Below, in pieces: positions 33,857-43,062 of a stretch of DNA of 64,000 bases. The position numbers and the translations under genes were made by a program. Location of the stretch: positions 92,068 to 156,067 of the forward strand of contig NZ_KB908025.1 in assembly GCF_000382305.1 (NCBI RefSeq). Direction: 5' to 3'. Under the pieces are notes generated by a model. It had not been told where the DNA came from. It searched no databases and saw only the letters and a program-made list of their open reading frames with translations. Every line of letters begins with the position of its first letter. Position 1 is the first letter of the stretch. The stretch is from Vitreoscilla stercoraria DSM 513 (GTDB lineage: Bacteria > Pseudomonadota > Gammaproteobacteria > Burkholderiales > Neisseriaceae).

Positions 33857-36796
33857 ATGAATCATATTTATATTGGTCTAGGCGATGCCGCTAAAGAAGC
33901 ATTGGGTGATTTTTATCAACTGTATAAAAGCAGTACGGTTGATAAAAGTTCGTCACTGCATGCGGAGTTTTTAACCGTTACCGATGTGGAACAGCAAAAA
34001 TTGTATTTGTTTGATAATTTGCCTGAAAATACAGTAGAAGTGAATTATCAGATTCAATCCATTACCGTTGAGCCACCTACCATTCGCGATGCATTGATGT
34101 TTTTGCGCGACCATCGTTGGTTGAAAATGGATGCCGAAGAGCAAGTATTTTGGGCCTCTTTGATTGATTCTAATTCAGAAGACATTGAAAAATTGCCTCG
34201 GCGTGTGATTCGCCTGAATTTGGCAGCCGCTTTAGAACAATTGTTGAATCAAATTCATGCTGCGTATTTGCGTTTGCAAAGCAAATACGATGATGAAGGC
34301 TTGGCGTTACATTTGTTGGTGGATGTCTCGAACGAATGGGTGAAAGCCATTTTGAGTGATGTTGTGGTGCAATTGCGCCAGCATTATCCTTCCTTGTTTT
34401 GCCGCTTGAGCGTATTTGTATTGTTGCCACCTAATTTCAGCGTGACCAAGATGGAGCCTACAGAAAGTGCTTCGTTGTACGCCACATTTGTGGAGCTCAA
34501 TGCTTTATTAAATAACCATTGGTTGCCTGAAAATTTATTGAATATTTTGCCTTTGAGTGAAGATGGCAATTGGGTCAATGCGTGTTATTTGGTGGAGCGA
34601 GACAATGAACAATACGATGTTTCTGGCTTGAGTGCTTTATTGCTACGCAAATCTTTTGTCAAAGATACGGTATGGCAAGGCTTGTTTTCAGACGAATATG
34701 CTCATTATGAAAATGGGCAAAGGGTGAAAAAACCCAATTTTGTCAGTTTTGGTATGTTGCGTTTGTCGGTTACGGTGGATTATCCAACCGAGTATTATAA
34801 AAAGCTGTTTACCGTCCAAGTTTTGAATGCCTTATTGTTTGCCAATTGGCAAGAGGGCATTGGTTTTATTGCTGATGACAATTACGAAACCCGACAAGAG
34901 TTTGTCAGCCAACTAGATTACATGATGCGAGAGTGGTGTTTGGACTCGGATTATTTGCGTCTGAACAAATTGATGACCAATGACCAATCGAAATTGCATC
35001 CTAAATGGGCTTCGGTCGAAATGGAGTGGGAGCGCAATCGTGAAGAGCGTTTAGACTCTTTGAGCGATGTGTCTTCTTCTGAACGTTCCGATGTTTTGTT
35101 GAAAAAATACCAAGACTTTTACCAAGACCGTTTCCGTTTAAAAGGTGTAGACAATTTCTACGAATTGGAATGGACCGAAAGCCGCTTGGATGCATTGGCG
35201 TTTAAATTGGTCAGCAATATTGAAAAATCGCTGATTGCGCAGTGGTGGAATTATGAACGTGGCTTGGCGGATTTGCCTGCTATGGTTTTGTCTGTGATGG
35301 ACTATTTGGAACACCAAAGCAAGGCTTTAGAAGCAGAGCGCGAAGAGCATGAGCAAAAAGAAGCCAAACACATGGCTCAATATCAACGCTTGGCAACCGA
35401 AAAAGCCGATAACAAAACTTTATTTCGTTTGTTCGGTACCGATCGCAATGAGTTGGGCGAATTAGATGACCAATTGTATGCAATTTTTACCGCCCGAACT
35501 CACATTCAATCTTTGTTGTTTGCCCGTCGATTGTTTGAACGTTTGTATGACAAGCTAGATCAATTGCATGATCAAATCAGTGAGATTTTCAATCATTTGG
35601 TCACTGTACGCGATCGTTATGCCAAAATTTTGCAGCAAATTGACCAAATTTCAGCCAAAGGCACGTGGGTTTCACATCAACGTGATACGCATATTCAGCA
35701 AGTGTCTTTGAATGTGTATTTGGAAATTGAAAAAATGCGTGATCAGATTTTTGCACAACCTTTTGAAATCAAAAGCTTTGTGAAAAAATTCAAAAGCCAA
35801 TTGCGCGATCAATTCTCACAACATGCCAATTTCAATATTTTCAATGAGCATTTGGGTCAAAAAGAATTTGGTATGTCATTGGATAAAATTTCCGATGGTT
35901 ATGCAGAGCATTTGGATTTTTTATTATCAGGTAAAAACAAGCGTCCTGAAACCAGTGAGTTGATTACAGCGGCAGTCAATCTCACACCTCAGCGCAAGAT
36001 GAACCAGTTTACTGAATTTCTGCAAAAAGTAGTCAGCATTAACCAACCACATAGTTACGTGCCCAGTCTTACCCCACATTTAGCACATGTTTTTGACCAA
36101 GACTCAAAATTTTTTGCACCAGAATGGGTGAAAGATACCAGCTCTCAGCCTGTGTTAGACCAATTGTTAAAAGCAGGACAGTTGACAATGGCAGATGTCA
36201 AACCTGCGCAGTCTTTAAGCAACTATTTGGACTTAATCAGTGTCTATCATTTGAATGTCAAAACATGGCCGGCCATGACACATTTGGCCAGTATGTATCA
36301 AAACAGCTTGAGTGAATATGACAATATCAAACGGGCATTTTTTCAGCTTCATTCAGAACACCGTTTGGTCAGTTGGATGGAGCATGCGTTGATTGATCCA
36401 GAATACAGTGCAGAAGCGATACGTCGAATTTTGATTAAAGCCTATGCTTTGAATATCATTGATTTTGAAGTGGATGGTTTTAAAGTCATGTTGACCAAAA
36501 ATGAAAATGGTCAAGTGTTGACCGTTGATGGTTGGGTGTCATTGGTGACTTTGTTAGACAATATTAAATTGGCAGACATTGCACTTTTGGAACGTGTGTT
36601 ACAAACCAGCGATGTGGCGAAAAATCTCAATGTTGCGTTCCAAAGCAAATTAGAACAATTGTTATACCAATTGAAGCAGGCATTTTTTGCTTTGGATGAC
36701 GATGACGATGATGAGGATGATGGGGAATGGGCAGTCGCTGGTATGTTTGTGGCGTGGCAGCGTTCTACCCAAAAAGTATTGAATGAATTGAGTTAA
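33857..36796 (+). CDS. Large tubulin-like (Tubulin_2-type) protein, uncharacterised
   Basis: 979 residues, soluble, acidic. The start MNHIYIGLGDAAKEAL has the position and pattern of the first nucleotide-loop strand of bacterial tubulin-like proteins, but GGTG is reduced to GLGD. LSVFVLLPPNF (~184) followed by SASLYATFVELNALL (~205) and NFVSFGMLRLSVTVDYP (~293) recall the LP-F, ANayAaLkEL and SFG-ar segments of that family. The next part (~480-680) is helical and probably coiled coil (SKALEAEREEHEQKEAKHM). The C-terminus is acidic (DDDDDDDEDD near 945). The family call rests on pattern memory only. AAGGGA is 7 nt before the ATG. It closes the MoxR-DUF58-TgpA run. The stop overlaps the convergent rnfB-like stop by 4 nt. 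Confidence 0.55.
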   Translation: MNHIYIGLGDAAKEALGDFYQLYKSSTVDKSSSLHAEFLTVTDVEQQKLYLFDNLPENTVEVNYQIQSITVEPPTIRDALMFLRDHRWLKMDAEEQVFWASLIDSNSEDIEKLPRRVIRLNLAAALEQLLNQIHAAYLRLQSKYDDEGLALHLLVDVSNEWVKAILSDVVVQLRQHYPSLFCRLSVFVLLPPNFSVTKMEPTESASLYATFVELNALLNNHWLPENLLNILPLSEDGNWVNACYLVERDNEQYDVSGLSALLLRKSFVKDTVWQGLFSDEYAHYENGQRVKKPNFVSFGMLRLSVTVDYPTEYYKKLFTVQVLNALLFANWQEGIGFIADDNYETRQEFVSQLDYMMREWCLDSDYLRLNKLMTNDQSKLHPKWASVEMEWERNREERLDSLSDVSSSERSDVLLKKYQDFYQDRFRLKGVDNFYELEWTESRLDALAFKLVSNIEKSLIAQWWNYERGLADLPAMVLSVMDYLEHQSKALEAEREEHEQKEAKHMAQYQRLATEKADNKTLFRLFGTDRNELGELDDQLYAIFTARTHIQSLLFARRLFERLYDKLDQLHDQISEIFNHLVTVRDRYAKILQQIDQISAKGTWVSHQRDTHIQQVSLNVYLEIEKMRDQIFAQPFEIKSFVKKFKSQLRDQFSQHANFNIFNEHLGQKEFGMSLDKISDGYAEHLDFLLSGKNKRPETSELITAAVNLTPQRKMNQFTEFLQKVVSINQPHSYVPSLTPHLAHVFDQDSKFFAPEWVKDTSSQPVLDQLLKAGQLTMADVKPAQSLSNYLDLISVYHLNVKTWPAMTHLASMYQNSLSEYDNIKRAFFQLHSEHRLVSWMEHALIDPEYSAEAIRRILIKAYALNIIDFEVDGFKVMLTKNENGQVLTVDGWVSLVTLLDNIKLADIALLERVLQTSDVAKNLNVAFQSKLEQLLYQLKQAFFALDDDDDDEDDGEWAVAGMFVAWQRSTQKVLNELS

Positions 36797-37647
36797 TTTT
36801 TGTTGGCTTTGCGGCGTTTTTTTTGCTCTCGCAGCAATTTAATCGCCGCTTGTTTTTCTGTTTCTGAGCCAAACTCAATATCACGCATGGCTTGGCGTAT
36901 GGCAGCGGCATCCATAGCGGCCTGAACTTGGGTTTCTACGTGTTCATCTTGATTGTATACCTGAACTTTTTTCTGTGCTTGGGCATTGGCTGAGGCTTTG
37001 GCAATCAGAGCAAAAGGGTCGAATGCCGCTTTGGCAATAGGTGTGGTTTGGCTTGGAGTTTGCGCTGCTTGAGCATCTGCTTTGGCTTTGAGCATGGCTT
37101 CACGTTTGGCAACACGTTCGGCTTGCTTGCGTGCCTCTAATTTTTCCAAGCGTTGATTGCGTTTTTCAAAACGGATTTTTGCATGTGCTGCCGCTTGTTG
37201 CGCTGACCCGTTTGGTTCGGGTGTGATGCGTGGCAAATACGCATCGTTCACCGCCACCAAATCAATACAATCCACAGGGCAAGGTGGTACGCATAAGCCG
37301 CAGCCAGTACATTCGTTGGCAATCACATCGTGCATCCATTTGGTTGCGCCAACAATGGCATCCACAGGACATGCTTTGATACAAGCGGTACAGCCGATAC
37401 AAATATTTTCATCAATCACTGCCAAAACTTTGGGTGCATCGGTTTTTTCGATGTCTGCAGGTTCCAGTATGGCAGTGTGCAGAAGTTCGGCCAATGCCAC
37501 AATCGTCGTACGACCGCCAGGAGGACACAAATTGATGGTTGCTTCTTGTTGAGATAAGGCTTGGGCGTAAGGCGCACAACCTGGATAACCGCACTGACCA
37601 CATTGGGTTTGCGGTAATAAGGTTTCAATTTGTTGTGCGCTGACCAT
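36793..37647 (-). CDS. RnfB-type iron-sulfur protein lacking the membrane anchor
   Basis: 284 residues. LLPQTQCGQCGYPGCAPYAQAL near 10-31 (split LLPQTQCGQCG / YPGCAPYAQAL) with a later LCPPGG gives the four-Cys Fe-S domain of RnfB. NICIGCTACIKACPVDAIVG (~80-99) and NECTGCGLCVPPCPVDCIDL (~110-129) are two ferredoxin-type 4Fe-4S clusters. Rnf/Rsx complex B subunits have an N-terminal membrane helix; this one begins straight at the Fe-S domain, and a 140-residue Lys/Ala/Gln-rich tail follows. No other rnf gene is nearby, so it is probably a soluble electron carrier (inference). GAGGA lies 9 nt before the ATG at 37647. Confidence 0.88.
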   Translation of the reverse strand: MVSAQQIETLLPQTQCGQCGYPGCAPYAQALSQQEATINLCPPGGRTTIVALAELLHTAILEPADIEKTDAPKVLAVIDENICIGCTACIKACPVDAIVGATKWMHDVIANECTGCGLCVPPCPVDCIDLVAVNDAYLPRITPEPNGSAQQAAAHAKIRFEKRNQRLEKLEARKQAERVAKREAMLKAKADAQAAQTPSQTTPIAKAAFDPFALIAKASANAQAQKKVQVYNQDEHVETQVQAAMDAAAIRQAMRDIEFGSETEKQAAIKLLREQKKRRKANKN

Positions 37648-37733
37648 GAGCGAAATCCTCTAAACATCGTTTTCAAAAAGGCAGCCATTGTAACACAGCC
37701 ATGAAGCCTCTGTTTTGTCAGCACAGATGAGAT

Positions 37734-37744
37734 TTACAGGCCGC
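37734..37744 (-). repeat. Uptake-like repeat, G variant, intergenic
   Basis: Single copy upstream of the rnfB-like gene; no hairpin partner. Confidence 0.65.
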
Positions 37745-37854
37745 TTGAAACAAGGATGTTCATAAACTATTTATGGGCTTGAGAGTCTGTATAACTGGTT
37801 GTTAGAAGAAAAACAAACCATCAATCACCGTATCATCATGGTAAGGAGTTCAAA

Positions 37855-38154
37855 ATGAAATTAAAAATGGGATGGGCATTGTTATTGGCACTGGGTTTGG
37901 GTGCATGTGCGCAAAACAATCAGCCTGAAACCAAGCCCGCACCACAAGTGAACAAACAATGTGAAGCGGCTTTGGCCATGCGCTTGGTCGGTCAAGATGA
38001 TTGGCCAGATGCACGCATTAAAGAATTTACCCGTGCTCAAACGGTGCGCAAAGTGGGACCAAATCAAGCAGTCACAGCAGATTATCGCTCTGAACGCGTG
38101 ACAATTGTCGTTGATCCTGCAACCAAAAAAATCATTCGCGCCGCTTGTGGTTAA
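37855..38154 (+). CDS. Lipoprotein with I78-type peptidase inhibitor domain
   Basis: 99 residues. Signal peptide MKLKMGWALLLALGLGAC ends in a lipobox (LGAC, Cys 18). The mature part matches the small inhibitor I78 fold: EAALAMRLVGQ, then VRKVGPNQAVTADYRSERVT and a final IIRAACG. I78 members such as Aspergillus elastase inhibitor block serine proteases; in Gram-negatives they are periplasmic or lipid-anchored and may protect the cell. AAGGAG lies 6 nt before the ATG. It forms a single-gene unit closed by an uptake-repeat hairpin. Confidence 0.85.
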   Translation: MKLKMGWALLLALGLGACAQNNQPETKPAPQVNKQCEAALAMRLVGQDDWPDARIKEFTRAQTVRKVGPNQAVTADYRSERVTIVVDPATKKIIRAACG

Positions 38155-38232
38155 GGCGTGTTGTGGGCATGAGTATTGCCAACAGCATTGGATGTGAAAT
38201 GAAATCAGGGCATGCCTTAAGTATTGATAATG

Positions 38233-38266
38233 ACAAGCGTCCTGTAAACTTTTACAGGACGCTTGT
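38233..38266. terminator. Uptake-repeat inverted pair after the I78 gene
   Basis: ACAAGCGTCCTGTAAA, 2-nt centre, exact complement: 16-bp stem between convergent genes. A second, repeat-free terminator for glnA follows. Confidence 0.85.
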
Positions 38267-38301
38267 GTGATTGAAATCGTTTGAAAATAAAGCGGATTAA
38301 A

Positions 38302-38326
38302 AAACCGCCTTTCAACAAGGCGGTTT
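38302..38326 (-). terminator. glnA terminator
   Basis: Minus strand AAACCGCCTT-GTTGA-AAGGCGGTTT followed by TTT, 25 nt after the glnA stop. Not built from the uptake repeat. Confidence 0.85.
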
Positions 38327-38350
38327 GGAAATAAGGGTAACCGTATCGAA

Positions 38351-39769
38351 TTACAAGCTGTAATACATTTCAAATTCGAGTGGATGTGGTGCCATTTGGA
38401 TGCGACGTACGTCGTCTGTTTTGAAGGCGATGTAGCTTTCAATCCAATCTGCGCTGAATACACCACCGCGAGTCAAGAACTCGTGGTCTGCTTTCAATGC
38501 ATTCAATGCTTCGTCCAAAGATGCGCAAACTGTTGGGATCAATGCATCTTCTTCTGGCGGCAAGTCGTATAAGTTTTTGTCAGCTGGATCGCCCGGATGG
38601 ATTTTGTTTTGGATACCATCTAAGCCTGCCATCAACAAAGCCGCAAATGCCAAGTATGGGTTAGCGGTAGGATCTGGGAAACGCGCTTCAATACGGCGAG
38701 CTTTGGCGCTGGCAACGTGAGGAATGCGGATAGACGCAGAGCGGTTTTTCGCAGAGTAAGCCAATTTGATTGGCGCTTCAAAATGAGGCACCAAACGGCG
38801 GTATGAGTTGGTTGACGGATTGGTAATGGCATTCAAAGCTTTGGCATGTTTGATGATGCCGCCGATGTAATACAAAGCCATATCGCTCAAACCAGCATAG
38901 CCATCGCCTGCGAACATGTTTTGGCCGTCTTTCCAAATCGATTGGTGAACGTGCATGCCAGAACCGTTGTCGCCCATGATCGGTTTAGGCATGAAAGTTG
39001 CTGTTTTGCCAAAGTTATGCGCCACGTTTTGAATCACGTATTTCATGTCTTGGGTTTGGTCGGCACGGTGAACCAAAGTGCTGAATTTGGTACCGATTTC
39101 CATTTGACCAGCAGTCGCCACTTCGTGGTGATGCACTTCTACAGGAATGCCCAAAGCTTCCAAAGTCAAACACATCGCAGAGCGCAAGTCTTGTCCTGAA
39201 TCCACAGGTGCTACTGGGAAGTAACCGCCTTTAACCGTAGGACGGTGGCCTGTGTTTTGACCATCATAGCTTTCGCCGCTAGACCAAGCTGCTTCTTCTG
39301 AATGGATTTTGAAGCGGGTGCCTTGCATGGTGGTTTCCCATTCAACACCGTCAAAAATGAAGAATTCAGGTTCTGGACCAAAGAAAGCTGTGTCGCCAAG
39401 ACCTGTTGATTTCAAGTAAGCTTCAGCACGTTTGGCAATAGAACGTGGGTCGCGGTCATAACCTTGACCATTTGCAGGGTCAATCACGTCACATGTGATG
39501 ACAACTGTTGGGTGGTCGTAAAATGGATCGATGAAAGCAGTGCTGGCATCAGGACGCAACAACATGTCTGAAGCTTGAATGCCTTTCCAACCGCCAATGG
39601 ATGAGCCGTCGAAAGCTTGGCCATTTTCAAACCATTCTTCGCCATCTTCTAAAACCACGTGTGCAGGCACACTCACGTGTTGTTGTTTACCTTTGGTGTC
39701 GGTGAAGCGTAAATCAACGAACTTGACATCATTTTGTTCAATGAGGTCCAAGACATTTTGGACAGACAT
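38351..39769 (-). CDS. glnA: Glutamine synthetase GlnA, type I
   Basis: Makes glutamine from glutamate, ammonia and ATP in a dodecamer. 472 residues, as usual for GSI-beta. FDGSSIGGWKGI near 53, GPEPEFFIFD near 133, the ATP-site KPIMGDNGSGMHVHQS near 262-277, and the adenylylation region NLYDLPPEE with its Tyr near 398. This predicts control by GlnE-type adenylylation. AAAGGAG lies 6 nt before the ATG. The 252-nt region to aroE is very AT-rich and probably holds promoters for both. Confidence 0.98.
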   Translation of the reverse strand: MSVQNVLDLIEQNDVKFVDLRFTDTKGKQQHVSVPAHVVLEDGEEWFENGQAFDGSSIGGWKGIQASDMLLRPDASTAFIDPFYDHPTVVITCDVIDPANGQGYDRDPRSIAKRAEAYLKSTGLGDTAFFGPEPEFFIFDGVEWETTMQGTRFKIHSEEAAWSSGESYDGQNTGHRPTVKGGYFPVAPVDSGQDLRSAMCLTLEALGIPVEVHHHEVATAGQMEIGTKFSTLVHRADQTQDMKYVIQNVAHNFGKTATFMPKPIMGDNGSGMHVHQSIWKDGQNMFAGDGYAGLSDMALYYIGGIIKHAKALNAITNPSTNSYRRLVPHFEAPIKLAYSAKNRSASIRIPHVASAKARRIEARFPDPTANPYLAFAALLMAGLDGIQNKIHPGDPADKNLYDLPPEEDALIPTVCASLDEALNALKADHEFLTRGGVFSADWIESYIAFKTDDVRRIQMAPHPLEFEMYYSL

Positions 39770-40021
39770 AGCAGCTCCTTTAAAAGCAATGCGAAAGAAA
39801 GAGTGGATAGTTCAATGCAAGTGAAACGATTGTGCCACATTTCTATTATTAAAAGAATGTGGCAATGCAAAAAAATAAACAATAAATGAACAATAATGGA
39901 CAAATAATTGAGTTTTTTATAAAAATAGTTTTGCATTTTCATTTATACTCAAAAAGGAACTTTTTGCACATTGGATAAAATAAGCATAATATGCTTTTCT
40001 TGTTACATCATTGACCTACTT

Positions 40022-40855
40022 ATGAATATGCAAACAAAACCACGTTATGCTGTTTTTGGCCATCCAATCGCTCACAGCCGTTCACCTGAAATCCATTTGG
40101 CTTTTGCATTGCAAGAGCAAGTACATATCAGTTATGACAAAATTTTGTTACCCATAGAGGGTTTTTCCCAAGGTGTGGCTGCCGAGATACAGGCTGGTTT
40201 ACAAGGTGCAAATGTCACTGTGCCATTCAAATTAGATGCTTGTGAATTTGCTGATGAATTGAGCGTGCGTGCGCAATTGGCAGGTGCGGTGAATACATTG
40301 GTGGTGCGTGACGATGGCAGCGTTTATGGTGACAATTCCGATGGTTTAGGCTTGATGAATGACATTGAAAAACAATATGGCGTGTCTTTGCAAGACTTGT
40401 CCGTATTGGTTGTGGGAGCAGGTGGTGCGGTGCGTGGCATCTTACAGCCTTTGTTGGAAAGAAATCCCAAAGCAGTCAGCGTTGCCAATCGAACAGTGTC
40501 TAAAGCGCAAGAATTGGCACACATTTTGGACATCGAGGCTTTGAGTTTACAGGACGCTTCTTTGCGTCAATTTGACATCATCATTAATGGTACGTCTAGC
40601 GGCTTATCTGACCAAGCCCCTGATTTGGCTTTGGCGGCGTTTGAGCAATGTCAATTGGCTTATGACATGGTGTATGGAGCTAAGCCAACGGCATTTATGG
40701 ATTTGGCGCGTCAAGGTGGCGCCAAGCAAGCTGCGGATGGTTTGGGAATGTTGGTGGGTCAAGCTGCGGTGTCGTATCAATGGTGGCGTGGTTTTCAGCC
40801 GCAAACAGAATCAGTATTGCAATCATTAAGAGCCAGCTTATGTTCAAAAGCTTAA
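40022..40855 (+). CDS. aroE: Shikimate dehydrogenase AroE
   Basis: NADPH-linked reduction of 3-dehydroshikimate. 277 residues. RYAVFGHPIAHSRSPEIH near 8-25, GANVTVPFK near 64 with the catalytic Lys, AGAVNTLV near 88, YGDNSDGLGL near 104 and the cofactor loop VVGAGGAVRG near 131. The ATG at 40022 is taken; ATG 40028 is a near alternative and neither has a strong ribosome site. The frame is open 17 codons further up, without family support. It overlaps mtgA by 16 nt. A repeat is read as LQDAS. Confidence 0.95.
   Translation: MNMQTKPRYAVFGHPIAHSRSPEIHLAFALQEQVHISYDKILLPIEGFSQGVAAEIQAGLQGANVTVPFKLDACEFADELSVRAQLAGAVNTLVVRDDGSVYGDNSDGLGLMNDIEKQYGVSLQDLSVLVVGAGGAVRGILQPLLERNPKAVSVANRTVSKAQELAHILDIEALSLQDASLRQFDIIINGTSSGLSDQAPDLALAAFEQCQLAYDMVYGAKPTAFMDLARQGGAKQAADGLGMLVGQAAVSYQWWRGFQPQTESVLQSLRASLCSKA
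40547..40557 (-). repeat. Uptake-like repeat in aroE
   Basis: Exact repeat, read as LQDAS. Confidence 0.8.
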
Positions 40856-41577
40856 AAATGGTATTGGCATTGATTTTAGGTGTCGTATTGGTATTCCAAT
40901 GTTACGCTTATGGCAGCATTTTATTTTGGCGTGCGTTTGCACCAGATGCCACCAGTTTTATGCGTACTCGGGCGGCGCAATATCCTAATGAAAATATCCA
41001 ATATGATTGGAAAAATTACGATGGAATTAGCGTTAATTTGAAACAAGCGGTGATTGCTTCGGAAGATGCAGCATTTTCCAATCACGATGGCTTTGATTGG
41101 CGTGGCATCGAAAATGCCATCAAGCGCAATGAAAAAGCAGGTGAAATCAAAGCGGGCGGTTCAACCATTTCACAGCAATTGGCGAAGAATTTGTTTTTGT
41201 GGGAAGGCAAATCGTATGTTCGCAAAGCTGAAGAAGCTGTGATTACCTTGATGATGGAAGCGACGACAGACAAAGAGCGGATTTTTGAAATATATTTGAA
41301 TGTGATTGAATGGGGACCGAATGTGTTTGGCGCAGAGGCGGCGGCACAATACCATTTCCAAAAATCAGCCCGCAGTTTGAGTAAGCAACAAGCGGCGCGT
41401 TTGGCGGCAATGATTCCTCGCCCACGTTATTACAGTGAGCATCCCAAAGACAAGCGTTTGCGCAACAAAACCAATATTATTTTACGCCGCATGGGTGCAT
41501 CGGAATTGCCAGAAAACGATCCTGTGTTTCAAGGTTTGAATTTGCCTAAATTGCGCAATATGCCCAGCAATTCGTAA
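40840..41577 (+). CDS. mtgA: Monofunctional peptidoglycan glycosyltransferase MtgA
   Basis: Polymerises lipid II into glycan strands in the periplasm. 245 residues, close to E. coli MtgA (242). One N-terminal membrane anchor (MVLALILGVVLVFQCYAYG, ~7-25). The GT51 motifs are IASEDAAFSNHDGFDW with the catalytic Glu near 71, KAGGSTISQQLAKNLFLW near 107-124, RKAEEAVIT, and IFEIYLNVIEWGPNVFGAEAA near 152-172. The ATG at 40840 lies inside the end of aroE, so the pair is coupled. Confidence 0.96.
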   Translation: MFKSLKMVLALILGVVLVFQCYAYGSILFWRAFAPDATSFMRTRAAQYPNENIQYDWKNYDGISVNLKQAVIASEDAAFSNHDGFDWRGIENAIKRNEKAGEIKAGGSTISQQLAKNLFLWEGKSYVRKAEEAVITLMMEATTDKERIFEIYLNVIEWGPNVFGAEAAAQYHFQKSARSLSKQQAARLAAMIPRPRYYSEHPKDKRLRNKTNIILRRMGASELPENDPVFQGLNLPKLRNMPSNS

Positions 41578-41605
41578 TCGCTAACATTGTGGCATCAACC
41601 AACAA

Positions 41606-41616
41606 GCGTCCTGTAA
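41606..41616 (+). repeat. Uptake-like repeat after mtgA
   Basis: Exact single copy in the mtgA-dapB gap; no inverted partner. Confidence 0.75.
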
Positions 41617-41727
41617 GAAATGGTAATCCGCCGTTGTTTATGGGAATGTTGTTATTGTGTAAAGCCGAGTTGATTCATTCAAAAATGTAGGTTTGTTTTT
41701 TGATATTTTTGAATCGTTTTTTAAATT

Positions 41728-41754
41728 AAAAGCCAATCGTCAAGATTGGCTTTT
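41728..41754. terminator. Terminator between mtgA and dapB
   Basis: AAAAGCCAATC-GTCAA-GATTGGCTTTT: 11-bp stem with A and T flanks between convergent genes. Confidence 0.85.
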
Positions 41755-41791
41755 GTTGTAATCTAAGTGACAATCATCAATCGATTGAAAC

Positions 41792-42604
41792 TTACCAGCG
41801 CAAGTTTAAAACATCTTGCATGTCATACAAAGCTTTAGGTTGGTCTTTGAGCCAAGCGGCGGCACGCACAGCGCCATTGGCAAAAGTCAAGCGGCTAGAA
41901 GCTTTGTGAGTGACTTCCACGCGCTCGCCATCGGCTGCAAACAAGACGGTATGGTCGCCGACGATATCGCCACCGCGCACTGTGGCAAAACCGATTTTGC
42001 CCGCTTCACGTTCGCCTGTAATGCCTTCACGTGCATACACAGCCACATCTTTCAAATCTTGACCAATGGCATCGGCCAAAACTTCACCCATGCGCAAAGC
42101 GGTGCCAGAAGGGGCATCCACTTTGTGGCGGTGGTGTGCTTCGATGACTTCAATGTCAAAGCCTTCGTTCAATACTTGTGCGGCTTTGTGGATTAAGGCA
42201 AATGTTAAATTCACTCCGACGCTGTAATTGGCGGCAAACACAATGCCGATTTTGGCAGCGGCTTCGGCAATTTTGGCTTTGCCTGCGTCATCAAAACCCG
42301 TAGTGCCAATAATCATGGCTTTGTTTTGTGCCACACAAGCATCTAAATATTTTAAAGTCGATTCAGGACGGCTAAAATCAATCAACACATCGCTGACTGC
42401 CAAAACCGCATCGGTATCGGCACAAATTTTCACACCTGTGTCCAAACCCAAAGTGAACCCAGCATCCAAACCCAAAGCAGGCGATTGGTCGTGTTCCAAA
42501 GCGCCAGAGAGGCGACATTGTGGATGGTCGTTGATCGCTTGCACCAAAGCCCGACCCATACGACCGTTAGCGCCAACAATGGCAATATTCAATAATTCAG
42601 ACAT
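41792..42604 (-). CDS. dapB: 4-Hydroxy-tetrahydrodipicolinate reductase DapB
   Basis: NAD(P)H-dependent step of the diaminopimelate/lysine pathway. 270 residues from MSELLNIAIVGANGRMGRAL, with the cofactor loop GANGRMGR. Also IDFSRPEST near 84, GTTGFDDAGK near 106, ANYSVGVNLTF near 130 and the catalytic EAHHRHKVDAPSGTAL near 158-173. The start is chosen for the family N-terminus; the frame is open 15 codons upstream. dapD, of the same pathway, lies 2 kb away on the other strand. Confidence 0.97.
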   Translation of the reverse strand: MSELLNIAIVGANGRMGRALVQAINDHPQCRLSGALEHDQSPALGLDAGFTLGLDTGVKICADTDAVLAVSDVLIDFSRPESTLKYLDACVAQNKAMIIGTTGFDDAGKAKIAEAAAKIGIVFAANYSVGVNLTFALIHKAAQVLNEGFDIEVIEAHHRHKVDAPSGTALRMGEVLADAIGQDLKDVAVYAREGITGEREAGKIGFATVRGGDIVGDHTVLFAADGERVEVTHKASSRLTFANGAVRAAAWLKDQPKALYDMQDVLNLRW

Positions 42605-42702
42605 ATTTTTCTTTTTAACTAACAAATTTAACAAACAAATTATGAGCACCGCATGTAGAAAGATTGCAAGCCATCTACATGCGGTGAAAACTAACAGGCC
42701 GC

Positions 42703-43062
42703 TTATGGCTTATCGGTTTTTTCGGCAGGGTTCAAAGCCGAACCTTCTGCGCGACTTAACACATCACCATCAAAATACACGGTTAAATTGTGGTTTTCTT
42801 GAGTAATGCCGTTGCGAGTGACAGCAAATTGGTAATCCCAACGGTTGGCATGGAAAGCCGAGCGAATGCTAGGCGTGCCTAATAACAAGCGCACTTGCTC
42901 GCGTGTCATACCAGCTTGCAATTGTGCTAGGCGTTGTGGGTCTAATTCATTGCCTTGTTCGACTTTCAGTTTATATGATGGAAAATTGGAAACACGCTCA
43001 GAAGAACAAGCGCTCAAACCCAAGGCAGCTACGGCTAAAGTTAGGACAATGTATTTATTCAC
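42703..43062 (-). CDS. bamE: BamE outer-membrane assembly lipoprotein
   Basis: 119 residues; small lipoprotein of the BAM complex. Signal peptide ends ALGLSAC (Cys ~19). The SmpA/OmlA domain shows LAQLQAGMTREQVRLLLGTPSI near 46-67 (split LAQLQAGMTRE / QVRLLLGTPSI), WDYQFAVTRNG near 75 and LTVYFDGD near 93. The start is GTG, supported by GAGG 8 nt upstream and by the signal peptide it begins. It is divergent from fur, the same arrangement as in many beta- and gammaproteobacteria. Confidence 0.94.
   Translation of the reverse strand: MNKYIVLTLAVAALGLSACSSERVSNFPSYKLKVEQGNELDPQRLAQLQAGMTREQVRLLLGTPSIRSAFHANRWDYQFAVTRNGITQENHNLTVYFDGDVLSRAEGSALNPAEKTDKP

Noticed and set aside
39821..39839. Sigma-54-like motif upstream of glnA on the minus strand (TGGCAC-N5-TTTCA).
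   Set aside because: The -12 element lacks the nearly invariant GC, and no rpoN-linked gene or NtrC site was seen. The match is not good enough.
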